Shown here: one piece after another, positions 8,367 through 17,180 of the stretch
Numbering within the stretch: the first letter of the stretch is position 1
How the letters are laid out: each line of letters starts with the position of its first letter
From: Bauldia sp.
Lineage (GTDB): Bacteria; Pseudomonadota; Alphaproteobacteria; Rhizobiales; Kaistiaceae
NCBI GenBank assembly: GCA_037200845.1
Contig: JBBCGQ010000001.1
Coordinates: forward strand, 2,108,001 to 2,172,000
DNA length: 64,000 nt
Direction of reading: 5' to 3'
Notes under the pieces: model-generated
Told to the model about the DNA's origin: nothing
Seen by the model: only the letters and a program-made list of their open reading frames with translations
The model's database searches: none
Position numbers and translations under genes: made by a program

Positions 8367-8960
8367 ATGAGCGATGGACTGCGGCAACGCCGGCGGAACG
8401 AAATCCGCCGCGAACTTTCCCGGGCGGCGATCGCGCTGTTCGTGAAGAACGGCTTCGACAGGACGACGGTCGATGACATCGTCGGGCCGCTCGTCTCGCG
8501 GCGGACCTTCTTCCGCCATTTCGCGACCAAGGAGGATCTCGTCTTCGTCTGGTACGAGGACCTGACCGGCGAGCTGGTCGCGGCCTGCCGGGCGCGGCCG
8601 GACAACGAGGCACCCTACCTGTCGGCCGTGGCGGCGCTCCGCACCCTGCTGCGCTACTACGACGAGGACCCGGAGTGGGGAAAGGCGATGCTGTCGCTCG
8701 CCTCAGAGACGCCGGCGCTGCTCGCCAAGAGTTTCGAGAAGCGCGACCTGTGGACGACGGCGCTCGCCGAGGTCCTCGCCCCGCGCCTCGGCGGCGGCCG
8801 CAAGCGCGCGCTGTTCGCCCGCATTGTCGCCGGATCGGCGGTCAACGCCTTCGCCGCCGGCGTCGATGCCTGGTTCAAGGGCGACGCCGGCAAGGACCTG
8901 CACGCGGTCGTCGACGCGGCCTTCGAGGTCGCCGGCGCGCCGGTCAGCGCAGGCCGTTGA
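8367..8960 (+). CDS. TetR-family transcriptional regulator
   Basis: A 197-residue regulator. The N-terminal helix-turn-helix is clear (FVKNGFDRTTVDDI then SRRTFFRHFATKEDL); the C-terminal ligand domain is variable. ATG 8367 was chosen; in-frame ATGs at 8349 and upstream exist, but relatives start close to the R-R-R-N-E-I-R segment. The putative operator abuts the start, which would allow autorepression. Its 3' end overlaps the convergent glycosyltransferase-like gene by 17 bases. Ligand unknown; a lipophilic or phenolic inducer of the SDR is only a guess. Confidence 0.85.
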   Translation: MSDGLRQRRRNEIRRELSRAAIALFVKNGFDRTTVDDIVGPLVSRRTFFRHFATKEDLVFVWYEDLTGELVAACRARPDNEAPYLSAVAALRTLLRYYDEDPEWGKAMLSLASETPALLAKSFEKRDLWTTALAEVLAPRLGGGRKRALFARIVAGSAVNAFAAGVDAWFKGDAGKDLHAVVDAAFEVAGAPVSAGR

Positions 8961-9960
8961 GCTCGGCTTCCGGAAACGCGCCGCCGGTCGCCAGTTGCGA
9001 CCGCAGGCCTTCGATGCGTTGCCGGAAACGCGGCTCGTCGAGCGGCTCCGCGTCGCCCATCGTAAGCCACGACGACAGCGGGTTGTGCCAGAACCGGTGG
9101 TAGAGGACGACGCCGCTGCGGTTCAGGATCGCCGCGACATAGCTGAACGACGAGTGGCTCATCACCAGCACGTCCGCCGTCGCGAGTTTGCGCAGGCAAT
9201 CGACCGCCGGCTCGTTGATGCAACGGACGAGATTCGGCAGCACGTCGAATTCTTCCAGCCGCGACATCGCCGGCGTGACGGCCGCCGACACGGCGATGCG
9301 GTCACCGATGCCATGATCGCCCGGCCGCACGGTGAACGCGGCATCGGCTACTTCCGTATGCAGCTCAATGCTGTAATCGACACCGAGCGCATCGAGCGTG
9401 CGCACGACCTTCTGCGCCGCATCGACGTAGTACGAATTCGGCAGCATCCGATCGGACGAGACGACGAACAGCTCGCCCCGCCGCACATGCAGGGCGACCC
9501 GCAGCCGCCGGCCGGCATCGCGCGTGAAGGGCGAGAGTTGCTTGCAGATTTCGTAGCACTCGGGAAACCGGTCGGCGATGCCATAGGGAAGGCGCAACTG
9601 CACGAGCAGCGGCAGGCCGCCGCTCTCCGGCGCCTTCGACGCCGCGACAAGCTGCTGGAATATCTCCGGCGAAATATTCTTCAGCGCGACGGTGCGAACC
9701 TTGTTGGTCGGCAGCGGATCCGACGGGATGCGGCAGAGAGCATTGAACTCGGCGTGGAAGGAAGCGTCCGCCGCGTTGCGCTGCAGGGCGGACAGGCCCT
9801 GATAGTCGACCCGGCCGATCGGCGTGTGGACGTAGGACACGCCGAGCAGCCGCGAGATCGAATATATCCCGTAGATTCTTTGGAGCTGTGCGCCGACGCC
9901 ATCGGTGAGGCCCGCGCTATCGTAGGTCAGCGCCAGCCGATCGGAGCGGGCGTCAGCCAT
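8944..9960 (-). CDS. putative glycosyltransferase (fucosyltransferase-like)
   Basis: A 338-residue protein that I do not recognise with certainty. GVGAQLQRIYGIYSISRLLG near the start and ALHVRRGELFVVSSDR in the middle resemble the donor-binding HxRRG(D) motif of fucosyltransferase-like GT-B enzymes; MSHSSFSYVAAIL near the C-terminus resembles their final acceptor/donor loop (S-x-S-F-S). No signal peptide is seen. ATG 9960 sits 2 bases after the stop of the upstream acyltransferase gene, so the two are co-transcribed. Inferred role: modification of a surface glycan or lipid. Confidence 0.5.
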   Translation of the reverse strand: MADARSDRLALTYDSAGLTDGVGAQLQRIYGIYSISRLLGVSYVHTPIGRVDYQGLSALQRNAADASFHAEFNALCRIPSDPLPTNKVRTVALKNISPEIFQQLVAASKAPESGGLPLLVQLRLPYGIADRFPECYEICKQLSPFTRDAGRRLRVALHVRRGELFVVSSDRMLPNSYYVDAAQKVVRTLDALGVDYSIELHTEVADAAFTVRPGDHGIGDRIAVSAAVTPAMSRLEEFDVLPNLVRCINEPAVDCLRKLATADVLVMSHSSFSYVAAILNRSGVVLYHRFWHNPLSSWLTMGDAEPLDEPRFRQRIEGLRSQLATGGAFPEAELNGLR

Positions 9961-9962
9961 GG

Positions 9963-10697
9963 CTAGGCCAGCGCAGCAAGCTCGGCCAGCACCGGCCCGT
10001 TGAGCTTCTCTTCGATCTTGCCCAGCACGCGCGCCACCATCGAGCCGTCGAGGACGCGGTGGTCGTACATGATGCGCACCGCCACCGTGCCGTCGTCGGC
10101 GATGACGCCGTAGTTGAGCACGCCGGTCAGCGGCGAGATCGGGTGGAGCGACTCCGCGCCGAGGCCGGAGTAGACGGTGAGCCCGAAGGTGCCGAAATAA
10201 TTGCCGCGCTGGCGGCCGATGTTGAGGCCGAGCCACCAGACGGCGCGGCGGATCGGCGTCGGCCAGCGCGCGAGCTGCAGCATCCGCCGGAAACTCGACA
10301 CCTGCTCGATCGGCACGGTCTTCGCGGTGCGGATCGTGTCGCTGAGCGACGTGAGCGACTGCTCGGCGACGTTGAAGATGAGCATCGTCAGCACGATCAT
10401 CTCGCCCTCGTGCTCGCGCTCTACCACCAGCGACACGGTGCTCGTCGGATATTCGTAGAGCCGCGGCGACGGCAACTTGACGTAGGCACGCCGCAGGATC
10501 GGCTCGTCGGCGGCAACCAGCGCGTAGGCCTTGGCGAAGATCGCCGGCCACGACGGCTTGCCCTTGGCGGCGGCGCGCGCCGCGATCAGCGGCTTGATGT
10601 TCATCATCCGCTGCACGGGCACGCTCGGAACGTGCAGCCGCGTCAGATCGACGACGAGCCGCCGGCCAAGCGATAGGGGAACGAAACGTCCACGCAT
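9963..10697 (-). CDS. free-standing 2-oxoacid dehydrogenase-type acyltransferase domain
   Basis: A 244-residue protein matching the catalytic domain of lipoamide acyltransferases (E2). The active-site motif DHRVLDG is intact near the C-terminus, and NYFGTFGLTVYSGLGAE resembles the core trimer segment. There is no lipoyl domain or peripheral-subunit-binding domain and no E1/E3 gene nearby, so it is not a conventional dehydrogenase component. It could acylate CoA- or carrier-bound substrates, perhaps linked to the glycosyltransferase-like gene 2 bases downstream. ATG 10697 was chosen over an upstream Met at 10763, which lies in repeat-like DNA. Confidence 0.7.
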   Translation of the reverse strand: MRGRFVPLSLGRRLVVDLTRLHVPSVPVQRMMNIKPLIAARAAAKGKPSWPAIFAKAYALVAADEPILRRAYVKLPSPRLYEYPTSTVSLVVEREHEGEMIVLTMLIFNVAEQSLTSLSDTIRTAKTVPIEQVSSFRRMLQLARWPTPIRRAVWWLGLNIGRQRGNYFGTFGLTVYSGLGAESLHPISPLTGVLNYGVIADDGTVAVRIMYDHRVLDGSMVARVLGKIEEKLNGPVLAELAALA

Positions 10698-10756
10698 GGC
10701 GCGCCTTATCGCCTCAATCGGCGGCGCGATCAACCGCTGGCAGGCGCATCCCCTCC

Positions 10757-10791
10757 CTGTCATCCCCCCGCCGGCGGGGACGACGCGCCGA
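10757..10791. repeat. short palindromic repeat fragment
   Basis: Between recJ and the acyltransferase gene: CTGTCATCCCC followed by CCGCCGGCGGGG, a GC hairpin resembling the ends of the longer palindromic elements at 15709 and 50073. Confidence 0.4.
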
Positions 10792-10794
10792 GCG

Positions 10795-12669
10795 TTACGG
10801 CGTCACCGGCTCGGCCGCATCGAGCACGCGGAGCGACGGCTGCCGCCGCTCCTGCCACGCATCGACCGACAGCGTGCCGGCGACATGCAGCAACTGGCCG
10901 CGCGCCTTCTGGATCGCATCGCCGAGCGGCGTCCCCACCGCGCGAAACAGCATCGCCTTGATCATCGCGCCGTCGGCGGAGGCGAGCGTCATGCGCAGAT
11001 GGCCGTTGCCGACAAGGTCGGCGTAGGCGACGCGATGGTTCGGGAACACGAACACCGGCTCGGGATGGCCGGCGCCGAACGGCCCGGCTTTCTCGATGCT
11101 TTCGATCAGCTCGACGCTGGCGCCGCGCGCCGACAGCGCCGCGTCGATGTCGAGGTGGTGCCCGTCATGCGCGGCGACCGGCCCATGCAGCATCGTCTCG
11201 AAAAACGCGCGGAGCTCGCCCAGCCGCGACATCTGGATCGTGAGGCCCGCCGCCATGGCGTGGCCGCCGCCCTTGATCAGGATGCCGCGCTCGACCGCGG
11301 TGCGCACCGCATGGCCAAGATCGACGCCGACGATGGAACGGCCGGAGCCCGTGCCGGTCTCGTTGCGGAAGGCAATGGCGATGGCCGGGCGCTGGAAGCG
11401 ATCCTTGAGCCTGGACGCGATCAGCCCGACGACGCCCGGATGCCAGCGCGCGCTGGCGGTGACCACGACCGCCGGCCCCCTGCTTTCCGTCCCCGTCGCG
11501 CGTCCGGCGCTCCATGCCTCTTGCGGGCCGATCTCGGCTTCCGCCTCGGCGACGGCTTCCTCGACCATCGCCGCCTCCATCGCCTGGCGCTCCTGGTTGA
11601 GCCGGTCGAGCTCGACGGCGATGCGTTCGCACTCTGCCGGATCGTCGCTCACCAGCAGCCGGGCGCCGAGCGCCGCATCGCCGATGCGTCCGCCGGCATT
11701 GATGCGCGGCCCGAGCAGGAACGCCAGATGATACGGCGCGATCGGCCCGCCGATGCGCGCGACGTCGGCGAGCGCCGCGATGCCGCGATTCTCGCGATGC
11801 GCCAGCGTCAGCATCCCCTTCGACACCAGCGCGCGGTTGAGGCCGACGAGCGGAACGACGTCGCAGATCGTGCCGAGCGCGACGAGATCGAGCCAGGCGA
11901 GAAGGTCCGGCTCGATGCGGCCCGTGGCGTAGACACCACGCAGACGTAGCTGCCGGTTCACCGCGACGATGGCGAGATAGGTGACGCCGACCGCCGCGAG
12001 GTAGCCGAGGCCGGAAAGGTCGTCCTGCCGGTTGGGGTTGACCACGGCTTCGGCAACCGGCAGCGCGACGCCGACCTCGTGATGATCGATGACGACGACC
12101 GAGAGGCCAAGCGCCTGCGCCGCCTCCAGCGCGTCGAAGCTGGTCGAGCCGCAATCGACGCAGACCACGAGCTTGGCGCCCAGCGCGGCCAGCGATTTCA
12201 TCGCCTCGACGTTCGGCCCGTAACCTTCAAACAGCCGGTCCGGGATATAGATGTGCGGGTCGAGGCCCTGATGGCGGAGGAACCGCGCCAGCAGCGCCGA
12301 CGACGAGGCGCCGTCGACATCGTAGTCGCCGAAGATCGCGATCTTCTCCGACGCGACAATGGCATCGGCGATGCGCGCCGCCGCCTTGTCCATGTCGGTG
12401 AGGCTCGCCGGATCCGGCATCAGCGCGCGGATCGACGGCGACAGGAACGCCGGCGCATCGTCGGCCAGCACGCCGCGGCCGGCGAGCACGCGCGCCACGA
12501 TGTCGGGGATCTCGTGACGCTGCGCCATGGCAAGCGCGTTTGCCATGCCCTCGATGGTCAGCCGCTCGGCCCAGCGCTTGCCGGTCAGCGAATGCTCGAC
12601 GCCGAGGAACGTCCGCGGCGGCGGGCCGGCAACCTTGTAGGCAAGCGCAGGACTCATGCGGAGATTCAT
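10795..12669 (-). CDS. recJ: single-stranded-DNA-specific exonuclease RecJ
   Basis: A 624-residue DHH-family 5'-3' exonuclease used in RecF-pathway recombination and mismatch repair. Visible motifs: FGDYDVDGASSSALL (motif I), VVCVDCGS, VVIDHHEV (DHH motif), LLGPRINAGGRIGDA, GSGRSIVGVDLG and GGHAMAAG in the DHHA1 domain. Length is normal for alphaproteobacteria. The start at 12669 is followed by another Met four residues on; either may be used. Commonly found near hom in this order, as here. Confidence 0.95.
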   Translation of the reverse strand: MNLRMSPALAYKVAGPPPRTFLGVEHSLTGKRWAERLTIEGMANALAMAQRHEIPDIVARVLAGRGVLADDAPAFLSPSIRALMPDPASLTDMDKAAARIADAIVASEKIAIFGDYDVDGASSSALLARFLRHQGLDPHIYIPDRLFEGYGPNVEAMKSLAALGAKLVVCVDCGSTSFDALEAAQALGLSVVVIDHHEVGVALPVAEAVVNPNRQDDLSGLGYLAAVGVTYLAIVAVNRQLRLRGVYATGRIEPDLLAWLDLVALGTICDVVPLVGLNRALVSKGMLTLAHRENRGIAALADVARIGGPIAPYHLAFLLGPRINAGGRIGDAALGARLLVSDDPAECERIAVELDRLNQERQAMEAAMVEEAVAEAEAEIGPQEAWSAGRATGTESRGPAVVVTASARWHPGVVGLIASRLKDRFQRPAIAIAFRNETGTGSGRSIVGVDLGHAVRTAVERGILIKGGGHAMAAGLTIQMSRLGELRAFFETMLHGPVAAHDGHHLDIDAALSARGASVELIESIEKAGPFGAGHPEPVFVFPNHRVAYADLVGNGHLRMTLASADGAMIKAMLFRAVGTPLGDAIQKARGQLLHVAGTLSVDAWQERRQPSLRVLDAAEPVTP

Positions 12670-12733
12670 AGCGCGGCGCCCTGCCCTCGCCTAATGTGAG
12701 CCGGCGAAATACGGGGAGAAACGCTTGTCTTGC

Positions 12734-13183
12734 ATGAATCGACGCCAGTTCGTGGCAGCAGTTGCCGCCACGCTCGCCACACCTGCGCTCGCGCGGGCCG
12801 CAACCCCAGTCTGGACCTACCGCGGCACCAGCGGGCGTCTGCTCGCCGGCATCCTCAGCACGACCGACCCGACGCGCCATGTTCGGGCGATCGCGGCGCT
12901 CCGGCGACAGACCGGATACGCCCGACCGCTGCTCTACGCCTCGACCGACAAGCTCAAGCTGCCGTTCGCGCTCGGCGTCATCGATCATCTGGCGGCGTCG
13001 GACGACATCTGGTTCGCGGTGGATCGCGGAGCGGAGCCAGGCACGACGGGCGGCGAACCGGAACTCGCGCAGCTTGCCGCGTTTCTGACGGGATGTGCCT
13101 ACGGCGATCTCGCCGGCACACGCCATCCGCTTAAGCGGATCCTGATCGATGCGCTGCACGAGCGCACGTCATTGACCGGCTGA
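12734..13183 (+). CDS. secreted hypothetical protein with twin-arginine-like signal
   Basis: A 149-residue protein starting MNRRQFVAAVAATLATPALARA, a signal peptide with an R-R-x-F twin-arginine-like motif. The mature part has no motif I recognise; it is rich in D and L and contains a single Cys. A strong GGGGAG lies 15 bases before ATG 12734 but only 6 bases before an in-frame TTG at 12725, so TTG may be the true start. It diverges from recJ and is followed by a hairpin. Confidence 0.55.
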   Translation: MNRRQFVAAVAATLATPALARAATPVWTYRGTSGRLLAGILSTTDPTRHVRAIAALRRQTGYARPLLYASTDKLKLPFALGVIDHLAASDDIWFAVDRGAEPGTTGGEPELAQLAAFLTGCAYGDLAGTRHPLKRILIDALHERTSLTG

Positions 13184-13193
13184 AACGAAAAAG

Positions 13194-13210
13194 CCGGAAG
13201 GCGATTCCGG
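13194..13210. terminator. terminator-like hairpin
   Basis: CCGGAA-N5-TTCCGG just after the secreted-protein gene. On the minus strand it is followed by CTTTTTCG, so it would fit best as a terminator for transcription coming from the aldose-epimerase side. Confidence 0.45.
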
Positions 13211-13334
13211 GCCAGCAACAAGCTGGCGAGGAAAGGCCGACCGGCACGCCAGCAAAGTCGCGCGGGCGGCGCGGCGAGTCAAGCTGCCGGCAGGCCCAAC
13301 GGACCACAGTGGCTTCGCCCGCGCCTCCTCTCCA

Positions 13335-13450
13335 CTGTCATCCTTCGGCGGCGCGGAGCGCCGACCGGAGGACCAGCATCAACAAGCAGGGCGGTGCACG
13401 AGGATAACGGTCCTCCGGTCGAGGCCTCTGGCCTCACCGAAGGATGACAG
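13335..13450. repeat. long nested palindromic element
   Basis: Outer arms CTGTCATCCTTCGG (13335-13348) and its exact complement at 13437-13450; inner arms GACCGGAGGACC (13363-13374) and its exact complement at 13409-13420. Lies between convergent genes in a ~296-base non-coding gap. Confidence 0.8.
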
Positions 13451-13479
13451 GAGAGAGGATGCGTCGATGTGGCACCAAA

Positions 13480-14349
13480 TTACGCCCGCGGCGTAATCGT
13501 CATCGTGAAGCGGCGCGTCGCGCCCGGCTCCAGCCAGACGATGCCCGGCCGGTCCTCGATCGCCTCGCTGGCGCCGACCAGCGGCGTCAGACCCTGCCAC
13601 GGCTCAAGGCAGAGATACGGCGCGCCGGGCTTCTGCCAGATGCCGAGCGTCGGGAAATCGGCGAAGGTCACGAGGACTTCCGGGCCGCCGTCGACGCCGA
13701 ACGTCGCGGCGCGGCTCGCGAGACCATCGAGGATGATCGCGTCGCCGGCGAAATCTTCGGCCTTCGGGGCATAGCGGCCGCTGGCGAACACCGTCGGCTG
13801 ATGGCCGGGCGCGGTCATCAGCTTCTCGCCTAGGCGCGTGGTCGGCGGCGCCTCGGGCTTCTCCAGCGTCACCCAGTGCGGCTTGCCCTCGCCGCCCGGC
13901 AGCGGCCAGCGGAACGCCGGATGGAAGCCGAGCGAGAAGGGCATCCGCGCGGCGCCGGCATTGGTGACCTCGGCGCGAACGCCAAGCGTGCCGCCCTCGA
14001 CCGAGAAGACCAGATCGAACCGGAAGCCGAACGGATACTGCTTCCGCGTCTCGGCGGAATCGACCAGGCGAAGGCGCAGCGTCTCGGCCTTCGCCTCCGC
14101 CACGTCGAACTCGCTGCCACGCGCAAAGCCGTGGGTGCCGATTGGATAGGCGGCGCCGTCGATGACGAGCACACCGTTGGCGACGCGCCCGACGATGGGG
14201 AACAGGACCGGCGCGCGGCCCTGCCACCATGCCGCGTCGCCCTGCCACAGCCACTCGCCGCCGTCGGCGGTGCGGATCGAGGCGAGCTCGGCGCCGAGCG
14301 TATCGACCGCGACCGACAGCGCGCCGTTGCCGATGTTGAGCCGCGCCAT
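13480..14349 (-). CDS. aldose 1-epimerase family protein
   Basis: A 289-residue galactose-mutarotase-like beta-sandwich protein of the LacX/YihR-like group. Visible are GTHGFARGSEFDV (catalytic-His region), SLGFHPAFRWPL (second His region) and the C-terminal LCLEPWQGL with the catalytic-type Glu. It would interconvert sugar anomers in the cytoplasm, but family members differ widely in substrate. It lies 2 bases downstream of the hom stop, so co-transcription is likely. Confidence 0.8.
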   Translation of the reverse strand: MARLNIGNGALSVAVDTLGAELASIRTADGGEWLWQGDAAWWQGRAPVLFPIVGRVANGVLVIDGAAYPIGTHGFARGSEFDVAEAKAETLRLRLVDSAETRKQYPFGFRFDLVFSVEGGTLGVRAEVTNAGAARMPFSLGFHPAFRWPLPGGEGKPHWVTLEKPEAPPTTRLGEKLMTAPGHQPTVFASGRYAPKAEDFAGDAIILDGLASRAATFGVDGGPEVLVTFADFPTLGIWQKPGAPYLCLEPWQGLTPLVGASEAIEDRPGIVWLEPGATRRFTMTITPRA

Positions 14350-14351
14350 CG

Positions 14352-15677
14352 TCAGGCCAGCGGCTCGATGCGGATTACCTGCGGGTCGCTGGTGATGTGG
14401 CCGTCGGCCATGATCGCCTCGAGCGCCGAGCGCACGGCCGCTTCCGTCGTCTCGTAGGTGATCAGGATCACCGGCGCCGGCGCCTCGGGCACGACGAGGT
14501 CCGGCGCGCTGGTCTTGGCGGCGCGGCGACGCTGCACGATCGACTCCAGCGAGATCTGCGCGTCCGCCATGCGCTGCGCGATCGCCGCGAACGCGCCCGG
14601 CCGGTCGTAGACCGACAAGCGGATGTAGTAGCCGCCCTCGTGCCGGCGGATCGCGGCCTGGCGATATGGCTCGAGGCTCGACGCCGGCCGCCCGAAGGTG
14701 CCGACACGATCGCCGCGCGCGATGTCGCCGATGTCGCTCATCACCGACGATGCGGTGGCATCGCCGCCGGCGCCCGGACCGGACAGCACGAGCTGTCCGA
14801 CGAAATCGCCCTCGACCGCGACGGCATTGGTGATGCCATCGACGCGCGCGATCGCCGAGGAGCGCGGCACCATCGTCGGGTGGACGCGCTGCTCGATGCC
14901 GCTATCGGTGCGGCTGGCGACGCCGAGCAGCTTGATGCGGTAGCCGAGTTCGTCCGCCGCCTCGAGGTCGGCCGGCGTGATCGACGAGATGCCTTCGACA
15001 TAGATCGAGCTGGCGTCGATCTCCGAGCCGAAGGCGATGGCCGTCAGCAGCGCCAGCTTGTGCGCCGTGTCCTGCCCGCCGACGTCAAACGTCGGGTCCG
15101 CCTCGGCGTAACCGAGCTTCTGCGCAGCGGCCAACGCCTCGTCGAACGAAATCTTGTCCTGCTCCATGCGGGTCAGGATGTAGTTGCAGGTGCCGTTGAG
15201 AATGCCGAAGACGCGCGTCACGGTATTGCCGGCGAGGGATTCGCGCAGCGTCTTGATGATCGGGATGCCGCCCGCCGCCGCCGCCTCGAAGTTGAGGCTG
15301 ACGCCGCGCTCCTCGGCAGCCCGCGCCAGCGCCACGCCGTGCTCGGCGAGCAGCGCCTTGTTGGCGGTGACGACGTGCTTGCCGGCGTCGATCGCGGCTT
15401 TCACCGAGGCGAGCGCCACGCCATCCGCGCCACCGATAAGCTCAACGAAGACTTCCGAGCTGGGATCGCGCGCCAGTGCCACCGGATCGTCGAACCACGT
15501 GAAGCCGGAAAGGTCGACGCCGCGATCCTTGCGGCGGTCGCGCGCCGACACCGACGCGATGGAGATCGCACGGCCGGTGCGCACGGCAAGGTCGTTGCCG
15601 TGGCGAGACAGGAGGCGGATCAGCGCGGTGCCGACATTGCCGAGGCCGGCGACACCGATGCGAAGGGGCGCGTTCAT
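14352..15677 (-). CDS. hom: homoserine dehydrogenase
   Basis: A 441-residue NAD(P)-dependent enzyme converting aspartate semialdehyde to homoserine, the branch point to threonine and methionine. It shows the Rossmann motif GLGNVGTALIRLL at the start, the catalytic-domain stretch GGIPIIKTLRESLAGN and GILNGTCNYILT, and a C-terminal ACT domain (YDRPGAFAAIAQRMAD) for threonine feedback. It lies downstream of the aminotransferase gene on the same strand, separated by a palindromic repeat. Confidence 0.95.
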   Translation of the reverse strand: MNAPLRIGVAGLGNVGTALIRLLSRHGNDLAVRTGRAISIASVSARDRRKDRGVDLSGFTWFDDPVALARDPSSEVFVELIGGADGVALASVKAAIDAGKHVVTANKALLAEHGVALARAAEERGVSLNFEAAAAGGIPIIKTLRESLAGNTVTRVFGILNGTCNYILTRMEQDKISFDEALAAAQKLGYAEADPTFDVGGQDTAHKLALLTAIAFGSEIDASSIYVEGISSITPADLEAADELGYRIKLLGVASRTDSGIEQRVHPTMVPRSSAIARVDGITNAVAVEGDFVGQLVLSGPGAGGDATASSVMSDIGDIARGDRVGTFGRPASSLEPYRQAAIRRHEGGYYIRLSVYDRPGAFAAIAQRMADAQISLESIVQRRRAAKTSAPDLVVPEAPAPVILITYETTEAAVRSALEAIMADGHITSDPQVIRIEPLA

Positions 15678-15708
15678 GCGAAAAACTCTGCTTCGCCGAG
15701 ACTACACA

Positions 15709-15856
15709 CTGCTGTCGTCCCCGCGAAGGGCGGGGCCCAGTAGCCCCTGCTGCATCGCATGTGCCGCGCAGGTAGGCAAACGCGCCGTTCCATGGTTTCG
15801 CTCAACAACATTCTGCTGCGTTTACTGGGTTCCCGCCTTCGCGGGAACGACAGCAG
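15709..15856. repeat. long palindromic intergenic repeat
   Basis: Left arm 15709-15742 (CTGCTGTCGTCCCCGCGAAG... to CCCAGTA) and right arm 15823-15856 (TACTGGG... to CGACAGCAG) are near-complementary over about 34 bases, with an 80-base centre. Same family as 50073-50180. Confidence 0.8.
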
Positions 15857-15882
15857 CGCTTGTGCCGCAAACCGACGAGGAA

Positions 15883-17100
15883 CTACCTCGCCGCGTTGAT
15901 CGACACGACATTGTGCAGCGTCTTGTCGGCCGTATCGAGGAACTTGCGGAGGTTGCGCGCCGCCTGCCGTATGCGCTGCTCGTTCTCGACCAGCGCGATG
16001 CGCACGTAGCCGTCACCGTGCTCGCCGAAGCCGATGCCCGGGGCGACCGCGACGTCGGCCTTCTCGATCAGCAGCTTGGAAAATTCGAGCGACCCCAGCG
16101 CGCGGAATTTTTCCGGCACCGGCGCCCACGCGAACATCGAAGCCCGCGGCGAGGGTATCTCCCACCCCGCCCGGCCGAAGGAATCGACCAGCGCATCGCG
16201 CCGCCCCTTGTAGGTCGCGCGCATGTCGTCGATGCAGTCCTGCGGACCGTTGAGCGCCGCAGTCGCCGCGACCTGGATCGGCGTGAAGGCGCCGTAGTCG
16301 AGGTACGACTTCACCCGTCCGAGCGCGGCGATCAGGCGGTCGTTGCCGACCGCGAAGCCCATGCGCCAGCCCGCCATCGAGAACGTCTTCGACATCGAGG
16401 TGAACTCGACGGCGATGTCGATGGCGCCCGGCACCTGCAGGATCGAGGGCGGCGGATTGCCGTCGAAGTAGACCTCGGCATAGGCGAGATCGGACAGCAC
16501 CAGCAGCTCGTGCCGGCGCGCAAAGGAAATCAGGTCGCGGTAGAAATCGAGATCGACCACCTCGGCCGTCGGGTTCGACGGGTAGCAGACGACGACCGCG
16601 ATCGGCTTCGGCGTCGAGTGCATCACGGCGCGCTCGAGCGCGTGGAAATATTCCTCGCCCGGCGTCGCCGGCAGCGAGCGGATGACGCCGCCCGCCATCA
16701 GGAAGCCGAAGGCATGGATCGGGTAGCTCGGGTTCGGGCAAAGCACGACGTCGCCCGGCGCGGTGATCGCGTGGGCTATGTTGGCGAAGCCTTCCTTCGA
16801 GCCGATGGTGGCGATCACCTGCGTGTTCGGGTCGACCTTCACGCCGAAGCGACGGGCGTAATAAGCCGCCTGTGCCTTGCGAAGGCCGCTGATGCCGCGC
16901 GAGGCGGAGTAGCCGTGCGTGTCCTCGCGCCGCGCCGTCTCGGCCAGCTTCTCGACGATGTGCTTCGGCGTCGGCAGGTCCGGGTTGCCCATGCCGAGGT
17001 CGATGATGTCGGCGCCGGATGCGCGGGCAGATGCCTTCAGCCGGTTGACCTGCTCGAAGACATAAGGCGGCAGACGCCGCACGCTGTAGAATTCGCTCAT
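15883..17100 (-). CDS. AlaC-like PLP-dependent aminotransferase
   Basis: A 405-residue class I/II aminotransferase. The PLP lysine is in SMSKTFSMAGWRMG, with YPSNPTAE and a SDLAYAEVYFDG strand that binds the cofactor. Related proteins are annotated as LL-diaminopimelate aminotransferase or glutamate-pyruvate transaminase AlaC. The MSEFYSVRRLPPYVF start and genomic position beside hom match the AlaC-like form usual in Hyphomicrobiales, so alanine synthesis is the likelier job. Confidence 0.85.
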   Translation of the reverse strand: MSEFYSVRRLPPYVFEQVNRLKASARASGADIIDLGMGNPDLPTPKHIVEKLAETARREDTHGYSASRGISGLRKAQAAYYARRFGVKVDPNTQVIATIGSKEGFANIAHAITAPGDVVLCPNPSYPIHAFGFLMAGGVIRSLPATPGEEYFHALERAVMHSTPKPIAVVVCYPSNPTAEVVDLDFYRDLISFARRHELLVLSDLAYAEVYFDGNPPPSILQVPGAIDIAVEFTSMSKTFSMAGWRMGFAVGNDRLIAALGRVKSYLDYGAFTPIQVAATAALNGPQDCIDDMRATYKGRRDALVDSFGRAGWEIPSPRASMFAWAPVPEKFRALGSLEFSKLLIEKADVAVAPGIGFGEHGDGYVRIALVENEQRIRQAARNLRKFLDTADKTLHNVVSINAAR

Positions 17101-17180
17101 TGCCGTTGTCCCTGACGAGCACCCGCTAAGGGCGCGATTAATAACATGAAACGGGGGAATTTCGACGACCGGCTTGCCGG

